DNA of 64,000 nucleotides from NCBI RefSeq assembly GCF_014202695.1, contig NZ_JACHHH010000003.1:1-64000 (forward strand), given 5' to 3'. The DNA is from Oribacterium sinus (lineage in GTDB: Bacteria; Bacillota; Clostridia; Lachnospirales; Lachnospiraceae). Shown one piece after another: positions 1-8,664 of the stretch. The notes beneath the pieces are model-generated. The model was not told where the DNA came from. It saw only the letters and a list, made by a program, of their open reading frames with translations, and did no database searches. How positions within the stretch are numbered: the stretch's first letter is position 1; each line of letters starts with the position of its first letter. Both the position numbers and the translations under genes were made by a program.

Positions 1-188
<188 letters not shown>

Positions 189-469
189 AAGTTAAGAGAT
201 TACTCTCTTTAAGTTCTTTCTCCAGTCAAAACTTAGCTTAGCTTTTGTTTTTCCTTTTTTTACTTTTGGTTTATTAAACCGTTCGTGTAAGTTTCGTTTG
301 AAACATTACTGAAAATTCTTCAAGAATCTTCAGGGTCTGTGTATTATTCGATCTTTGATTTTCAAGGTTCAGTTTTGCAAAAAGTTTTCCGGCTCACCTC
401 GGCTGAAGCCTTGATTTTCCTTGCTTTCTTTCTGCTTTTTGCTGTCTTGTTTTTTGCGACAGCTTGTGT
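189..469 (-). other. rRNA operon leader
   Basis: This is the transcribed spacer between the predicted rRNA start point (near 463) and the 16S 5' end. It is T/A-rich and has no credible coding frame. I see no tRNA here. It presumably holds antitermination and RNase III processing signals, but I could not identify them with confidence. The stretch from 499 to 681 upstream of the promoter is AT-rich and otherwise featureless. Confidence 0.6.
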
Positions 470-498
470 ATCTTAACACCCGTTTATGGGACTGTCAA
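470..498 (-). promoter_or_regulatory. rRNA operon promoter
   Basis: On the minus strand there is a perfect -35 TTGACA (493-498), a 17-base spacer, and a -10 TAAGAT (470-475). Directly upstream lies an A/T tract (roughly 499-520) that resembles an UP element, as expected for a strong sigma-A rRNA promoter. It faces the 16S gene. Confidence 0.85.
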
Positions 499-681
499 GA
501 GTTTTTTTAAAATTTTTCTTACTTTTCGATGTTTTGCTTATTTTTTCTCTGCTATCGCCGATAATAATTACCCATTAATTTTCGTGACATCTTTCCCTGT
601 TACCGGATGAGATAGTATTTCTACAAAGCATAAAAGCATTACTTTTTTAAAGCAGTCTGTATCATGCTTATAGAATCCATC

Positions 682-719
682 AAAAAAGGCTTTGCAAAGT
701 TTCCTTTACAAAGCCTTTT
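682..719 (-). terminator. Terminator after tRNA-Pro
   Basis: On the minus strand, AAAAGGCTTTGTAAAG and CTTTGCAAAGCCTTTTTT form a stem of about 15 bp with a small loop and a T run. It begins right after the tRNA-Pro 3' end, so the tRNA is probably a single-gene unit. Confidence 0.85.
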
Positions 720-721
720 CC

Positions 722-794
722 TCGGAATGACAGGACTTGAACCTGCGGCCTCTTGACCCCCAGTCAAGCGCGCTACCACCTGCGCTACATCCCG
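722..794 (-). tRNA. tRNA-Pro (anticodon GGG)
   Basis: The 73-nt sequence folds into a complete cloverleaf. The acceptor stem is CGGGATG/CATTCCG with one G-T pair and discriminator A73. The anticodon stem CTTGA/TCAAG encloses the loop CTGGGGG, giving anticodon GGG for proline codons. The T-arm GCAGG-TTCAAGT-CCTGT is standard. CCA is not encoded. The gene has its own promoter and terminator. Confidence 0.95.
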
Positions 795-803
795 ATAGGG
801 AAA

Positions 804-832
804 AATATATCTTATTTTCCCCTACAATGCAA
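804..832 (-). promoter_or_regulatory. tRNA-Pro promoter
   Basis: Minus-strand TTGCAT (827-832), 17-base spacer and TATATT (804-809), ending about 10 bases before the tRNA 5' end. The -35 touches the stop codon of the upstream thrE-like gene, which is read in the same direction. Confidence 0.75.
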
Positions 833-834
833 GC

Positions 835-2118
835 TTATTTTGATTTTTTTTGGAAGAAACTCTGGGGAATCTGTTGCACGATTCCAATGGCAATAGCAAT
901 GGTAAAGGCTGTAAGAAAACAAGATCGCCCATATTTTAACGATAATGCTCCATTTCCCGTAATTAAATAATAGATTGCCTTATATACACCAATACCCGGA
1001 ATCAGGGGGAATATACTGGTGGATAAAAAGATTGTGGCGGGGCACTTTCTCTTGGCCGCTAAGGATCGGGAAAATACTGCCGCAAAAATCCCCGAAAACA
1101 GAACCGCCATGGAATCCATTCCTGAAATATCCTCCACCATCAGATAAATGAACCAGGAAACAGAACCGATAATGCCGATATCCCAAAAGTATTTATAATG
1201 TACTTGATAAAGAAGGGCAAAGGAAACCGTACCCATCCCTGCCGTCACTGCACAGAGCGCTTTATACAATACCCCATAAAAATTTATTCCCTGGGCCTCT
1301 CCCATTTGCATAGCAAAGGGTAAAACCTCCGTCGTTGCCGCAACTCCAACGGACATCGAAACACAGGTAAGCATCGCGGTAAGCAGCAAAGACGTTCCTA
1401 CCAGGTAGTTGTTTTGAGAAAATTCTCTCACGGAATTCGTAAAAAAGGCTCCCGGAACCAATAGCATCAAAGCACCAAGCATTACTCGACTGGGATGTTC
1501 GCCAACTCCGAAATAATACATCACATTTACACTTAGCGTCACCACACAGCTTCCCAAAATTGTCATAATATAACTTGTGCTCACAAAGCGGGATAAATAG
1601 TAACTGGCTATACCCAAACATATACCGGCCAAACCGGATATGGCAGAATCCATAAAAGGGACTCCAAGAGCCATGGCAAAACCGAAGGATCCAAAGTAGT
1701 AGGCAACTAAAATCCAAAAAAATCCATATCCCTCTATTCTGTCTATGGCATCCAAACGTCGCAAAATTTCCGCTTTCGGAATTCTATTCTCCACGGAAAG
1801 GCTGCGGGACAAGGTATTCACCTCTTCCACCTTCCGCAAATTATAAACTGTATCCGGTATATTCATTACACCGGATTCTTTTATACCTTGCTCATTGGTA
1901 CCGGAGGCAAAGATTCCTCGGTTTAAAACATAAGTGGAAAAATGCTGAATTCCCAATGATTTTGCCACATAATTCATAGTTTCTTCTACACGGTAGGTTT
2001 CTGCACCGCTTTTCATGAGCATTCTTCCCACCGCCATGGGAATCTCTATATCCAATCCTGAACAACTCTGCCCCTTATCCAATTTTTCCAATATCTCTGC
2101 CATCTTAAGCTTCTTCAC
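835..2118 (-). CDS. Threonine/serine exporter family membrane protein (ThrE-like)
   Basis: A 427-residue protein whose soluble N-terminal part carries the family signature around residues 30-48 (MAVGRMLMKSGAETYRVEET), followed by about ten hydrophobic segments from residue 135 on. In known members the N-terminal half plus the membrane domain form one exporter of threonine or serine at the cytoplasmic membrane; many Firmicutes split it over two genes, whereas here both parts are fused. The given start is a GTG with no well-spaced ribosome site; ATG at 2103 is an alternative. It stands alone between tRNA-Pro and a terminator at 2143-2174. Substrate is inferred from family only. Confidence 0.85.
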   Translation of the reverse strand: MKKLKMAEILEKLDKGQSCSGLDIEIPMAVGRMLMKSGAETYRVEETMNYVAKSLGIQHFSTYVLNRGIFASGTNEQGIKESGVMNIPDTVYNLRKVEEVNTLSRSLSVENRIPKAEILRRLDAIDRIEGYGFFWILVAYYFGSFGFAMALGVPFMDSAISGLAGICLGIASYYLSRFVSTSYIMTILGSCVVTLSVNVMYYFGVGEHPSRVMLGALMLLVPGAFFTNSVREFSQNNYLVGTSLLLTAMLTCVSMSVGVAATTEVLPFAMQMGEAQGINFYGVLYKALCAVTAGMGTVSFALLYQVHYKYFWDIGIIGSVSWFIYLMVEDISGMDSMAVLFSGIFAAVFSRSLAAKRKCPATIFLSTSIFPLIPGIGVYKAIYYLITGNGALSLKYGRSCFLTAFTIAIAIGIVQQIPQSFFQKKSK

Positions 2119-2142
2119 CCCTACTATGTAATTTTCTCAGCA

Positions 2143-2174
2143 AAAGAGGGAAGAATTTATCTTCTTCCCTCTTT
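2143..2174 (-). terminator. Terminator after the coiled-coil membrane protein gene
   Basis: Perfect 13-bp inverted repeat (AAAGAGGGAAGAA / TTCTTCCCTCTTT) with a 6-base loop, ending in a T run on the minus strand. It lies between the gene ending at 2267 and the thrE-like gene. Confidence 0.8.
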
Positions 2175-2266
2175 GAGAATCTCATATTACCCTAGGCAGA
2201 TTTAAATTGCAAGGGATGAGAGCACAGTCCTTCTTCGTATTTTGAAATTTTGTACAAAAAGCTTTA

Positions 2267-4177
2267 TTAGGATGGATTTGCGGCACTGCTTTCCGCTGCA
2301 GAGCTACTTTCCTTCTCCGCATTTGCAGTAGAGCTTTCTTCCTTATTCTCTGCACCGGACTCTGTGCTTTGCGCCGCAGGATCTTTTACGGTTTCCTCTA
2401 CAGTATACTTGTCCAGCTTCTGGCTTACGCATTGATTCCGAAGAGAATTCAGGTCTTCAAATCCGCTAAAATTGAATTTTACAGTACTGAACCAAGCTAC
2501 AACTCCTGTATCGATGGTGGCGTAGTGATAAGGAATATCCATATCATTTAAATCTACTGTGACCTTACCGCTTCCCTCATCCATAAGGTTGGTAAATGCG
2601 CCTGTAAAGTAATAACTGTGCTGAGCGGAATAGCTCTTATCCGGAATGTTAATCTGCACATTGACCTTCATTACCGGGAACATGATATTGTGTTCAAAGG
2701 CATTGGCACTCTTGGAAGTCAGGAAATAATATCCCAAGTATTCCGCCCCCACAAAGCTTACCTCTTCTCCTTGGCTTGCTAACTGAGACTGAATCTTATC
2801 TGTAATCTCCTTCTGCATATCCTGCAATAAAGAATCTGAAATTGCGTCAGCCTTTTCCACATAGGAAGGTAAGCCCTCTACCGTAATTTCTTTTTCTGTT
2901 TCCTTAGGAGCAATACCGTATTTTTGAATTAAAGATTCCGGATTGGCCGGCTCGATTTTCACCTTTACCTTGTCACCATTCTTCAAATCCATGGAAGGTT
3001 CAACCGTGAAGTAGTAACCCTTGGAGCCATCCATATCTCCGGTTCCTTTCCACTCCACAGCTCCCTCAGGGGAAATGCCGGTGAACTTATAGTCAAAATC
3101 CTTAAAGGCATCAAAGAGCTGAACATCCTTTAAACCTTCCACCTTGAACTCTGTTCCCTTAGAGGTAAATTTGACTTTAAATTGTTCTTCCAGTTCTTCC
3201 TGACTGAATCCCCAGCTAAGCTTTACGGTCTCTCCGTTCTTCAGCTTTCCGTCCGACGAATCCCCTTCAATCTTCCAGTTTCCGTCAACGTAGAAATCAT
3301 AAAGCAGCTCTGCCGCTCCGTAGTTCTTGGTCAAGCTGTCCTGCAGGAAATTCCCGCTTTTCTTTAACTTGATTTTCTTTTTGTAATCCTTCAGGTACGC
3401 ATCCTTATCAAACTTCACTAAGGCTTTTCCATAGCCATCATAGCCGTCAAAGCTTACCGTGACATACTTATCCAAATTGACTTTTGTCTTTCTCGGTAAT
3501 AAAGCGAAGAAAGATGCCAAAACAAGTAAAATCAAAACAACGGCAACTCCTACAAAAAGTGCGGAATTATTCTTTCCTGCATTTTCTGCATTGGCATTGT
3601 CTTTTACCTGTTTTTTTGCCTTGATTTCTTTGAGTTTTTTGTCGGTTTCCGTTTCTACCTTCTCTTTTAATTCGGATGCCTTTTCCGCTACAGCTGCACC
3701 TGCTGTTGTAGCTGCCTCCTCTACTTTCTTTACTACTTCTTCAGCCTTAGCCCCGGCTTCCTGAGTCGCTTCTTTAGTTTTGGCTTCTGCTTCCTTTGCA
3801 AGCTCTGCAGCCTTGTCCTGAACTTTTTCTGCTGCTTCTCCCGCGTGGGCTTGTGCCTCTTGAACAGCTTCTACGGCATGAGCTTGTGCCTCTTGAACAG
3901 CTTCCTCAAGCTTGCTTTCCGCTGCTTCAGCCTGCTTTTCCACCTCAGGAGCAATTTCATTCACTTTATCCTGAGCTTCCTCTGCCAGCTGTTCCACCTG
4001 CCCTTGCGCTTCCGTTGCAAGATTCTCAGCCTGATTCTTCAGCTCTTCTTTTCCTTCTTCCAACTTTTCTTCTACAGCTTCTGTTGCTGCCTGAAGATTC
4101 TCAGAAGGAGTGCTCCCGGCTTCTCCGGAATCGCCATCTTGCTGTAACTTTTCCTTTTGTTCATCTTGTTGTTCCAT
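2267..4177 (-). CDS. Single-pass membrane protein with long Ala/Glu/Lys coiled-coil cytoplasmic domain, function unknown
   Basis: This 636-residue protein has three parts. Residues about 25-195 are an Ala/Glu/Lys/Gln-rich helical stretch with 11-residue-like periodicity and a duplicated block (EEAVQEAQAHA / VEAVQEAQAHA), resembling LEA or YtxH-type proteins. One membrane helix follows at about 205-227, with basic residues after it. The outer part (about 230-600) is rich in beta-type segments and ends in a Ser/Ala/Glu tail. The order suggests an N-in protein whose C-terminal domain faces outside, somewhat like TcaA-type envelope proteins, but I do not recognise the domains. The start has a strong site (GGGGAGG, 5 bases before ATG). 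It has its own terminator and no operon partners. Confidence 0.75.
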   Translation of the reverse strand: MEQQDEQKEKLQQDGDSGEAGSTPSENLQAATEAVEEKLEEGKEELKNQAENLATEAQGQVEQLAEEAQDKVNEIAPEVEKQAEAAESKLEEAVQEAQAHAVEAVQEAQAHAGEAAEKVQDKAAELAKEAEAKTKEATQEAGAKAEEVVKKVEEAATTAGAAVAEKASELKEKVETETDKKLKEIKAKKQVKDNANAENAGKNNSALFVGVAVVLILLVLASFFALLPRKTKVNLDKYVTVSFDGYDGYGKALVKFDKDAYLKDYKKKIKLKKSGNFLQDSLTKNYGAAELLYDFYVDGNWKIEGDSSDGKLKNGETVKLSWGFSQEELEEQFKVKFTSKGTEFKVEGLKDVQLFDAFKDFDYKFTGISPEGAVEWKGTGDMDGSKGYYFTVEPSMDLKNGDKVKVKIEPANPESLIQKYGIAPKETEKEITVEGLPSYVEKADAISDSLLQDMQKEITDKIQSQLASQGEEVSFVGAEYLGYYFLTSKSANAFEHNIMFPVMKVNVQINIPDKSYSAQHSYYFTGAFTNLMDEGSGKVTVDLNDMDIPYHYATIDTGVVAWFSTVKFNFSGFEDLNSLRNQCVSQKLDKYTVEETVKDPAAQSTESGAENKEESSTANAEKESSSAAESSAANPS

Positions 4178-4273
4178 ACTGACCTCCCCTTAATGAAAAG
4201 TATTATTTCACTAGCTTAAGAATACCTTTTTAAGGATGAAAAGGCAAGAATAATATTATCTCCCAGTAATAGA

Positions 4274-4305
4274 GGAGAAACCGCATCTTTACAGCCGGTT
4301 TCTCC
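4274..4305 (-). terminator. Probable terminator after the AGCS symporter gene
   Basis: Inverted repeat GGAGAAACCG / CGGTTTCTCC with a 12-base loop, just past the symporter stop codon. The T tract is poor, so this could also be a processing or RNA-stability hairpin. Confidence 0.55.
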
Positions 4306-4323
4306 CCCAGATAGATTCTGTAT

Positions 4324-5778
4324 TTAATTCTTTTCTTTACGCTCTTCCTTTAATCGCTCTTCGTAATCCTTTAAGGCTGCCAGTGCTTCTCTGCTTAATG
4401 GATACATTACAATCAGATTAAAAATAGTCATCAGTCCAACGCCCATGTCTCCCATATCCCACACTACGGTGTATTGTGCCAAGCCTCCCACAAACAGCAT
4501 AATCAAGGCAAAAATCTTATAGCCGGTTTGAGATGTCCAGTTATCTCCGAAAATGTAAGATATATTGGAACGGGCATAGAACAGGATTCCCAAAAAAGTC
4601 GAAAAGCTGAAGAGCCACAAAATAATAGCAATAAAAATCTTTCCGAAGGAACCGAAGTGATATGCCATAGCAGTCTGCAAAATATCCATTCCCTGCAGAT
4701 TTACAATCTGCTCTTCCGGTACCAAAAGCATGATAAAAGCGGTACAGGAACAGATTACAATGGTATCAATGAATACCCCCATAGCTTGAAACAATCCGAT
4801 TTTCGCAGGGTGATCCGTATCTGCCGCCGCCGCTGCACAAGGCGCAGATCCGGAGCCTGCTTCATTGGAGAAAAGTCCGCGCTTCACACCATTCATGACT
4901 ACCGCACCAAAACCGCCTGCCAACATTTGCCGAAGACCGAAGGCTTCAGAGAAGATTCTCTGAAATACACTTGGCAGTGAAGTGATATTTCTCAAGATCA
5001 CAAAAACGGTAAGAGCAAAGTATAAGCCGGCCATCACCGGTACAATCACGTCTAAAACCTTTGCTGTAGCGTGTTTTCTTAACACAATCACCGCTGCAAG
5101 AAACACCAAAATCGCTGTGGAAATAATCGGTTTAACGGAAAAAGCATTTTCAAATGCGGAGGACACAGAGTTGCCAATAACCTGACTGATTCCTCCCCAA
5201 CAAATCAAACCGGAAAGGGCAAAAAGTATCGCAATAATGTTTTTCTTTTTGGGAATTTCTCCATTCAGTTCCTCTCCGGGAGCCTTCTTAAAAAAGAAGT
5301 CATGGATGTAGTAGGCAGGACCGCCACGGAATCCCCCGTATAGGGGATCTTTTCTCTTATGCAGCTGGGCTAATGTAGCCTCTACGAAAGCAGTGGAAGA
5401 ACCGATTAAAGCGGTAATCCACATCCAAAAAACCGCACCTGCTCCCCCTGCGGAAATAGCCGCAACTACTCCCACAAGATTTCCCATTCCTACTCTTGTG
5501 GCCGTGGAAACAATCAGGGTCTGTAAGCCGGACAGCTTCCCTTTCTTCAAATCTCCCTTTTCCTTCCCTTTCGGTTTTTCCAAAATCACCGCCACCATCT
5601 CTGAAAATAAACGAATAGGAAGAAATTTCGTGCGAATCGTATAATAAATGCCGGCGGGGATTAATAGAATCACCATCAAAGACAGCCCCAAACCGCTTCC
5701 TCCGGGCAACGGAATCTTTACCAAGTCTCCCCATAAAAATCCGGTTACCGCTTCAATCATTGATACAATAAGTGCCAT
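4324..5778 (-). CDS. Alanine/glycine:cation symporter (AGCS family)
   Basis: A 484-residue polytopic protein of the sodium:alanine symporter family (AlsT/DagA type), which imports alanine or glycine with Na+ or H+. Family hallmarks are visible: the GMGNLVGVVAAISAGGAGAV block near residues 90-110, the FRGGPAYYI motif, and the GLFSNEAGSGSAPCAAAAA block near residue 310. I chose the ATG at 5778 because GGGGAGG lies 5 bases upstream; the frame extends further upstream without such a site. It appears to be a single-gene unit. A Na+ partner would fit the Na+ economy suggested by the c subunit of the ATP synthase, but this is inference. Confidence 0.92.
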   Translation of the reverse strand: MALIVSMIEAVTGFLWGDLVKIPLPGGSGLGLSLMVILLIPAGIYYTIRTKFLPIRLFSEMVAVILEKPKGKEKGDLKKGKLSGLQTLIVSTATRVGMGNLVGVVAAISAGGAGAVFWMWITALIGSSTAFVEATLAQLHKRKDPLYGGFRGGPAYYIHDFFFKKAPGEELNGEIPKKKNIIAILFALSGLICWGGISQVIGNSVSSAFENAFSVKPIISTAILVFLAAVIVLRKHATAKVLDVIVPVMAGLYFALTVFVILRNITSLPSVFQRIFSEAFGLRQMLAGGFGAVVMNGVKRGLFSNEAGSGSAPCAAAAADTDHPAKIGLFQAMGVFIDTIVICSCTAFIMLLVPEEQIVNLQGMDILQTAMAYHFGSFGKIFIAIILWLFSFSTFLGILFYARSNISYIFGDNWTSQTGYKIFALIMLFVGGLAQYTVVWDMGDMGVGLMTIFNLIVMYPLSREALAALKDYEERLKEERKEKN

Positions 5779-5933
5779 AGTTTCCTCCCCTTCTTTATTT
5801 AGGCGCATAGTTCCGGTCGTTCCTTCAAGAAAGTTTTGCCGATACAATTTTCTGCAAATTCATTTTTGTTTCTTTGCGCTTTCTCGCTTTTATGCGTCTA
5901 TGCTTTTATGTGTTAAAGCATTCATCGTAAAAG

Positions 5934-5953
5934 AAAAAGCACAATGTGCTTTT
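5934..5953 (-). terminator. Short hairpin terminator after the WYL regulator
   Basis: The palindrome AAAAGCACA/TTGTGCTTTTT followed on the minus strand by a T-rich run lies downstream of the WYL gene and upstream of the symporter. A loopless palindrome could instead be a protein site, so this call is moderate. Confidence 0.5.
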
Positions 5954-6046
5954 CCCTATTGTAACAGCTATTTTCTTTTTGGCAAGGACTTTTCTTGCCT
6001 GAGGATATTCATTATCTCTCTTCAGGATATGTATCCATTTTATTTC

Positions 6047-7036
6047 CTAACAATATTCTTCCAACCCCTTCTTCATGGCATGGATATAGGCTTCCTTAAT
6101 ATCCTCCGGCCCTTGAATTTTTACAGCTCCTCCCAAAGAAAATACCCAAGCAAAAAACATTTCACTCACAGCCACATCCACATGACAGATGGCATAGCCT
6201 GGCTCTTCCGCAGGAAAAAGGGAAATCTCTTTTCCAAAACGATCCAGAAGAATTCCAACCATTTCCTCCCGAAAGATAAGGCTCACCTTTTTCCGTTCTC
6301 CTGCAAACATGGAAAAGGTTCTTTGCCGAAAATGCTCCATGTCCAGATTCTGAAAAGCATCTTCCCCTTGTCTTTTCTCCTCCATAATCCGGATATTCTT
6401 CATTTTATCCACCCGGTAGTGTTTAAACTTCTCCTCCTCTCCATCATAGCCGAGAAGGTAATAATTTTCATTTTCCAGAATCAAATTCCAGGGACTGACC
6501 AGGTAGGGCTTTTTCTTTTTCTCCACCAGTTCTTTTGCCATATTCCATTGCAGGTAGGAAAAACTGATTTGCCTGTTTTCCGCAATAGCTCTATGCAATT
6601 CGTCCACCACATAATAGATGGATTCGTTCATGCTCTTGATTCTTCCGGGGAGCATCAGCTGACGGTTTAATTGTCTGGCTTCATATTCACTGACAAAGGT
6701 AGTAAGCTTCTTGATTAGTTCCTTGGATTTTTTCTCCGTAATAAAGCGGGAGGCCTGCACCGCATCCGCCAGAAGCTTACATTCCGCCAGTTCAAATTCC
6801 TTACTGCCAAGATAATAGACATAGCTTCTGCCCTGCTTTTCCATCACCACATCATAGCCCATTTGGCGAAGGCACTCCAAGTCATCATAGACACTTTTCC
6901 GATCTGTCTCAATATCCAGCTCTCTTAAATAATCTTGGATTTCCGCCATGCTTAGTGGATGCTCTTCATCAGCTTTGTGCAGTAATATTTCTCGCAAATG
7001 ATACCACTTCCACTTTTGATTCCTTCTTTTCGCCAT
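6047..7036 (-). CDS. WYL-domain transcriptional regulator
   Basis: About 329 residues. The N-terminal 70 residues form a DeoR/HTH_11-like winged helix (TDRKSVYDDLECLRQMGYDV contains the recognition helix). The middle holds a WYL-type domain, with YLQWN, KPYLVSPWNLILENENYYL and the HYRVDKMKNIRI segment, followed by a C-terminal WCX-like extension (about 260-329). Family members bind DNA and sense small ligands or nucleic acid through the WYL domain. ATG at 7036 is preferred to the upstream TTG at 7048. No target is evident; both neighbours are transcribed as separate units. Confidence 0.88.
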   Translation of the reverse strand: MAKRRNQKWKWYHLREILLHKADEEHPLSMAEIQDYLRELDIETDRKSVYDDLECLRQMGYDVVMEKQGRSYVYYLGSKEFELAECKLLADAVQASRFITEKKSKELIKKLTTFVSEYEARQLNRQLMLPGRIKSMNESIYYVVDELHRAIAENRQISFSYLQWNMAKELVEKKKKPYLVSPWNLILENENYYLLGYDGEEEKFKHYRVDKMKNIRIMEEKRQGEDAFQNLDMEHFRQRTFSMFAGERKKVSLIFREEMVGILLDRFGKEISLFPAEEPGYAICHVDVAVSEMFFAWVFSLGGAVKIQGPEDIKEAYIHAMKKGLEEYC

Positions 7037-7131
7037 ATCCGCCCCCAAAAATCAGAATAATGCGCTCAAATACTATACACACATTTTAACAGGAAAAGGC
7101 ACAATAGGATATTCAGAATTGCAGAATATTC

Positions 7132-7167
7132 AAAACGAGTATCCCGCCTTTTCAGGATACTCGTTTT
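7132..7167 (-). terminator. Terminator after the glutathione peroxidase gene
   Basis: A 13-bp perfect stem (AAAACGAGTATCC / GGATACTCGTTTT) with a 10-base loop and a short T run on the minus strand, 30 bases after the peroxidase stop codon. Confidence 0.75.
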
Positions 7168-7198
7168 AAATAAAAATTATATCGCTTAGTCTAGCAAA

Positions 7199-7741
7199 TT
7201 ATAAGAGTGCCTCTACTGCCTTCTTCACATCCTCCATAGAGTGGGTTGGCTCAAAACGCTGTACCACATTTCCCTTTCTATCCACCAAGAACTTGGTAAA
7301 GTTCCACTTGATATCCGGATTCTTCTTGTATTTTGGATCCTTGGCAAAGCACATCGCCCCCATGGCCATAGCCTTTACGCCCGTTCCAAATCCCTCAAAG
7401 CCCTTTTGCTCTTTAAGATAGCCGTATAACGGAAGAGCATTGGCACCATTGACCTCTGCCTTTTTCATCTGATCGAATTCTGTTTTGTACTGTAGGGTAC
7501 AGAACTCGTGGACTTCATCATCCGTTCCCGGCGTCTGTCCTGCAAACTGATTACAGGGAATATCCAAAATCTCTAAACCCTTTTCATGGAAATTCTCGTA
7601 GAGCTTCTGTAAGTCCTCGTATTGAGGTGTAAATCCACAGCCGGTTGCCGTATTGACAATCAAAAGCACCTTTCCCTCATACTCTTTTAGAGATAGCATT
7701 TCCCTATTTCTCTTCTCTACACTGTAATCATAAATTCCCAT
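7199..7741 (-). CDS. Glutathione peroxidase family protein (Cys type)
   Basis: A 180-residue thioredoxin-fold peroxidase. The catalytic Cys is in TATGCGFTPQ near residue 35 and is encoded by TGT, so this is not a selenocysteine enzyme even though selA is nearby. The NQFAGQ motif (catalytic Gln) and WNFTKFLVD (catalytic Trp/Asn) are present. Bacterial members of this type usually take electrons from thioredoxin rather than glutathione and reduce hydroperoxides. The start has AGGAGG 6 bases upstream. It is read divergently from the Ric/ScdA gene, which suggests a shared oxidative or nitrosative stress theme in an anaerobe. Confidence 0.93.
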   Translation of the reverse strand: MGIYDYSVEKRNREMLSLKEYEGKVLLIVNTATGCGFTPQYEDLQKLYENFHEKGLEILDIPCNQFAGQTPGTDDEVHEFCTLQYKTEFDQMKKAEVNGANALPLYGYLKEQKGFEGFGTGVKAMAMGAMCFAKDPKYKKNPDIKWNFTKFLVDRKGNVVQRFEPTHSMEDVKKAVEALL

Positions 7742-7885
7742 ATTTTCCTCCTGTACTCTATTTTCCCTTAAGGGCTAAACTTTTGTAATAGTTTTTTATC
7801 TGATAGATTGTTTGCAATTTAATTTTACTCTATCATATTCTTTTGTCAAGATATTTTTCACCTTGCATTTTAATTTGATTGTTTT

Positions 7886-7901
7886 TGTTACATTTGCAAC
7901 A
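7886..7901. promoter_or_regulatory. Imperfect 16-bp palindrome upstream of ric, candidate operator
   Basis: TGTTACATTTGCAACA has symmetrical ends (TGTT...AACA, with inner CA/TG) and lies 65 bases before the ric start codon in the 220-bp divergent region shared with the peroxidase gene. Its size and symmetry resemble sites of CRP/FNR-family regulators, some of which control nitrosative stress genes. No regulator of that type is in the window, so assignment is speculative. Confidence 0.4.
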
Positions 7902-7965
7902 TTTATCTCTTTTTTTCTTTGCTATCCTAAAGTCGTAAAGAGAAAAAATCAGGAGAGGAGTTTAT

Positions 7966-8664
7966 ATGATTACGAAAGAAATGACCTTAGCGGATGTTGT
8001 AAAGGAATATCCCGGTACCATTCCTTATTTAAATGAATATCGTTTGGATTATTGCTGTGGAGGACACGACCCTATTGCGAAGATCGCCAAAGAGAAAAAT
8101 ATTGATTTAGAGCCTTTTATACAGGAGCTGGAAAAATTGGCAGCCCTACCAAAGAAAAATGATTTAGACTACGAGGGGGAGCTGCAGCGTTTTCGTGCTC
8201 TGTCCGTACCGGAAATGCTGGCGGATTTAGAGCGCAGCCACCATATCAAGGAAAGAGAGCTACTGGCAGATGTGGAAGCTCTTTTGAATAAGATTCTTGT
8301 GGTGCACTACGAGCACCATGGAGAAGAGCTTAGTTCCATTCATCATCACTTTGCCCTCTTAAAGGCAGATTTGGAAGAACATTTTGCGAAAGAAGAAAAG
8401 CTGGTCTTCCCAATTATGAAAAAATCCGGAAAACCAAGCTCTGAAGACATTGCCTATGTAAAGAGTTTGGAGGAAGAACACAGTACAGCCGGAGAACTGA
8501 TTAAGCTTTTACAGAAAGAGACGAATTTCTTTACAGCCCCGGAGGATGTTTGCCCTACCTACAGAAGATGCTTTAGCCAAATGGAAGCCTTGGTGGAAGA
8601 TATTTTCATGCATATCTTTAAGGAAAATTCCATCGCCTTTCCGGAGTATTATGAGCAGGAATAA
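7966..8664 (+). CDS. ric: Iron-sulfur cluster repair di-iron protein (Ric/ScdA/YtfE)
   Basis: A 232-residue protein with both parts of the family. Residues 1-55 are the ScdA N-terminal domain with the CCGGHDP motif near residues 27-33. Residues about 80-230 are a hemerythrin-like domain whose iron ligands are visible as HYEHHGEE, the FAKEEKLVFP Glu residues, EEEHSTAGE and the C-terminal HIFKENSIAFP. Known members repair Fe-S clusters damaged by NO or oxidants. AGGAGAGGAG precedes the ATG. It is the only plus-strand gene in the first 41 kb; a structured repeat begins at its stop codon. Confidence 0.93.
   Translation: MITKEMTLADVVKEYPGTIPYLNEYRLDYCCGGHDPIAKIAKEKNIDLEPFIQELEKLAALPKKNDLDYEGELQRFRALSVPEMLADLERSHHIKERELLADVEALLNKILVVHYEHHGEELSSIHHHFALLKADLEEHFAKEEKLVFPIMKKSGKPSSEDIAYVKSLEEEHSTAGELIKLLQKETNFFTAPEDVCPTYRRCFSQMEALVEDIFMHIFKENSIAFPEYYEQE

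Noticed and set aside
3796-4182. Plus-strand 128-codon Leu/Pro-rich frame
   Set aside because: It is the antisense of the Ala/Glu/Lys repeat of the 636-residue protein, which naturally keeps other frames open.
5648-6670. 340-codon plus-strand frame
   Set aside because: It lies opposite the symporter and WYL regulator genes, which have clear family motifs and ribosome sites; the plus frame has neither.
7199-7741. Selenocysteine glutathione peroxidase, because selA is close
   Set aside because: The catalytic codon is TGT (Cys) and the frame has no in-frame TGA.
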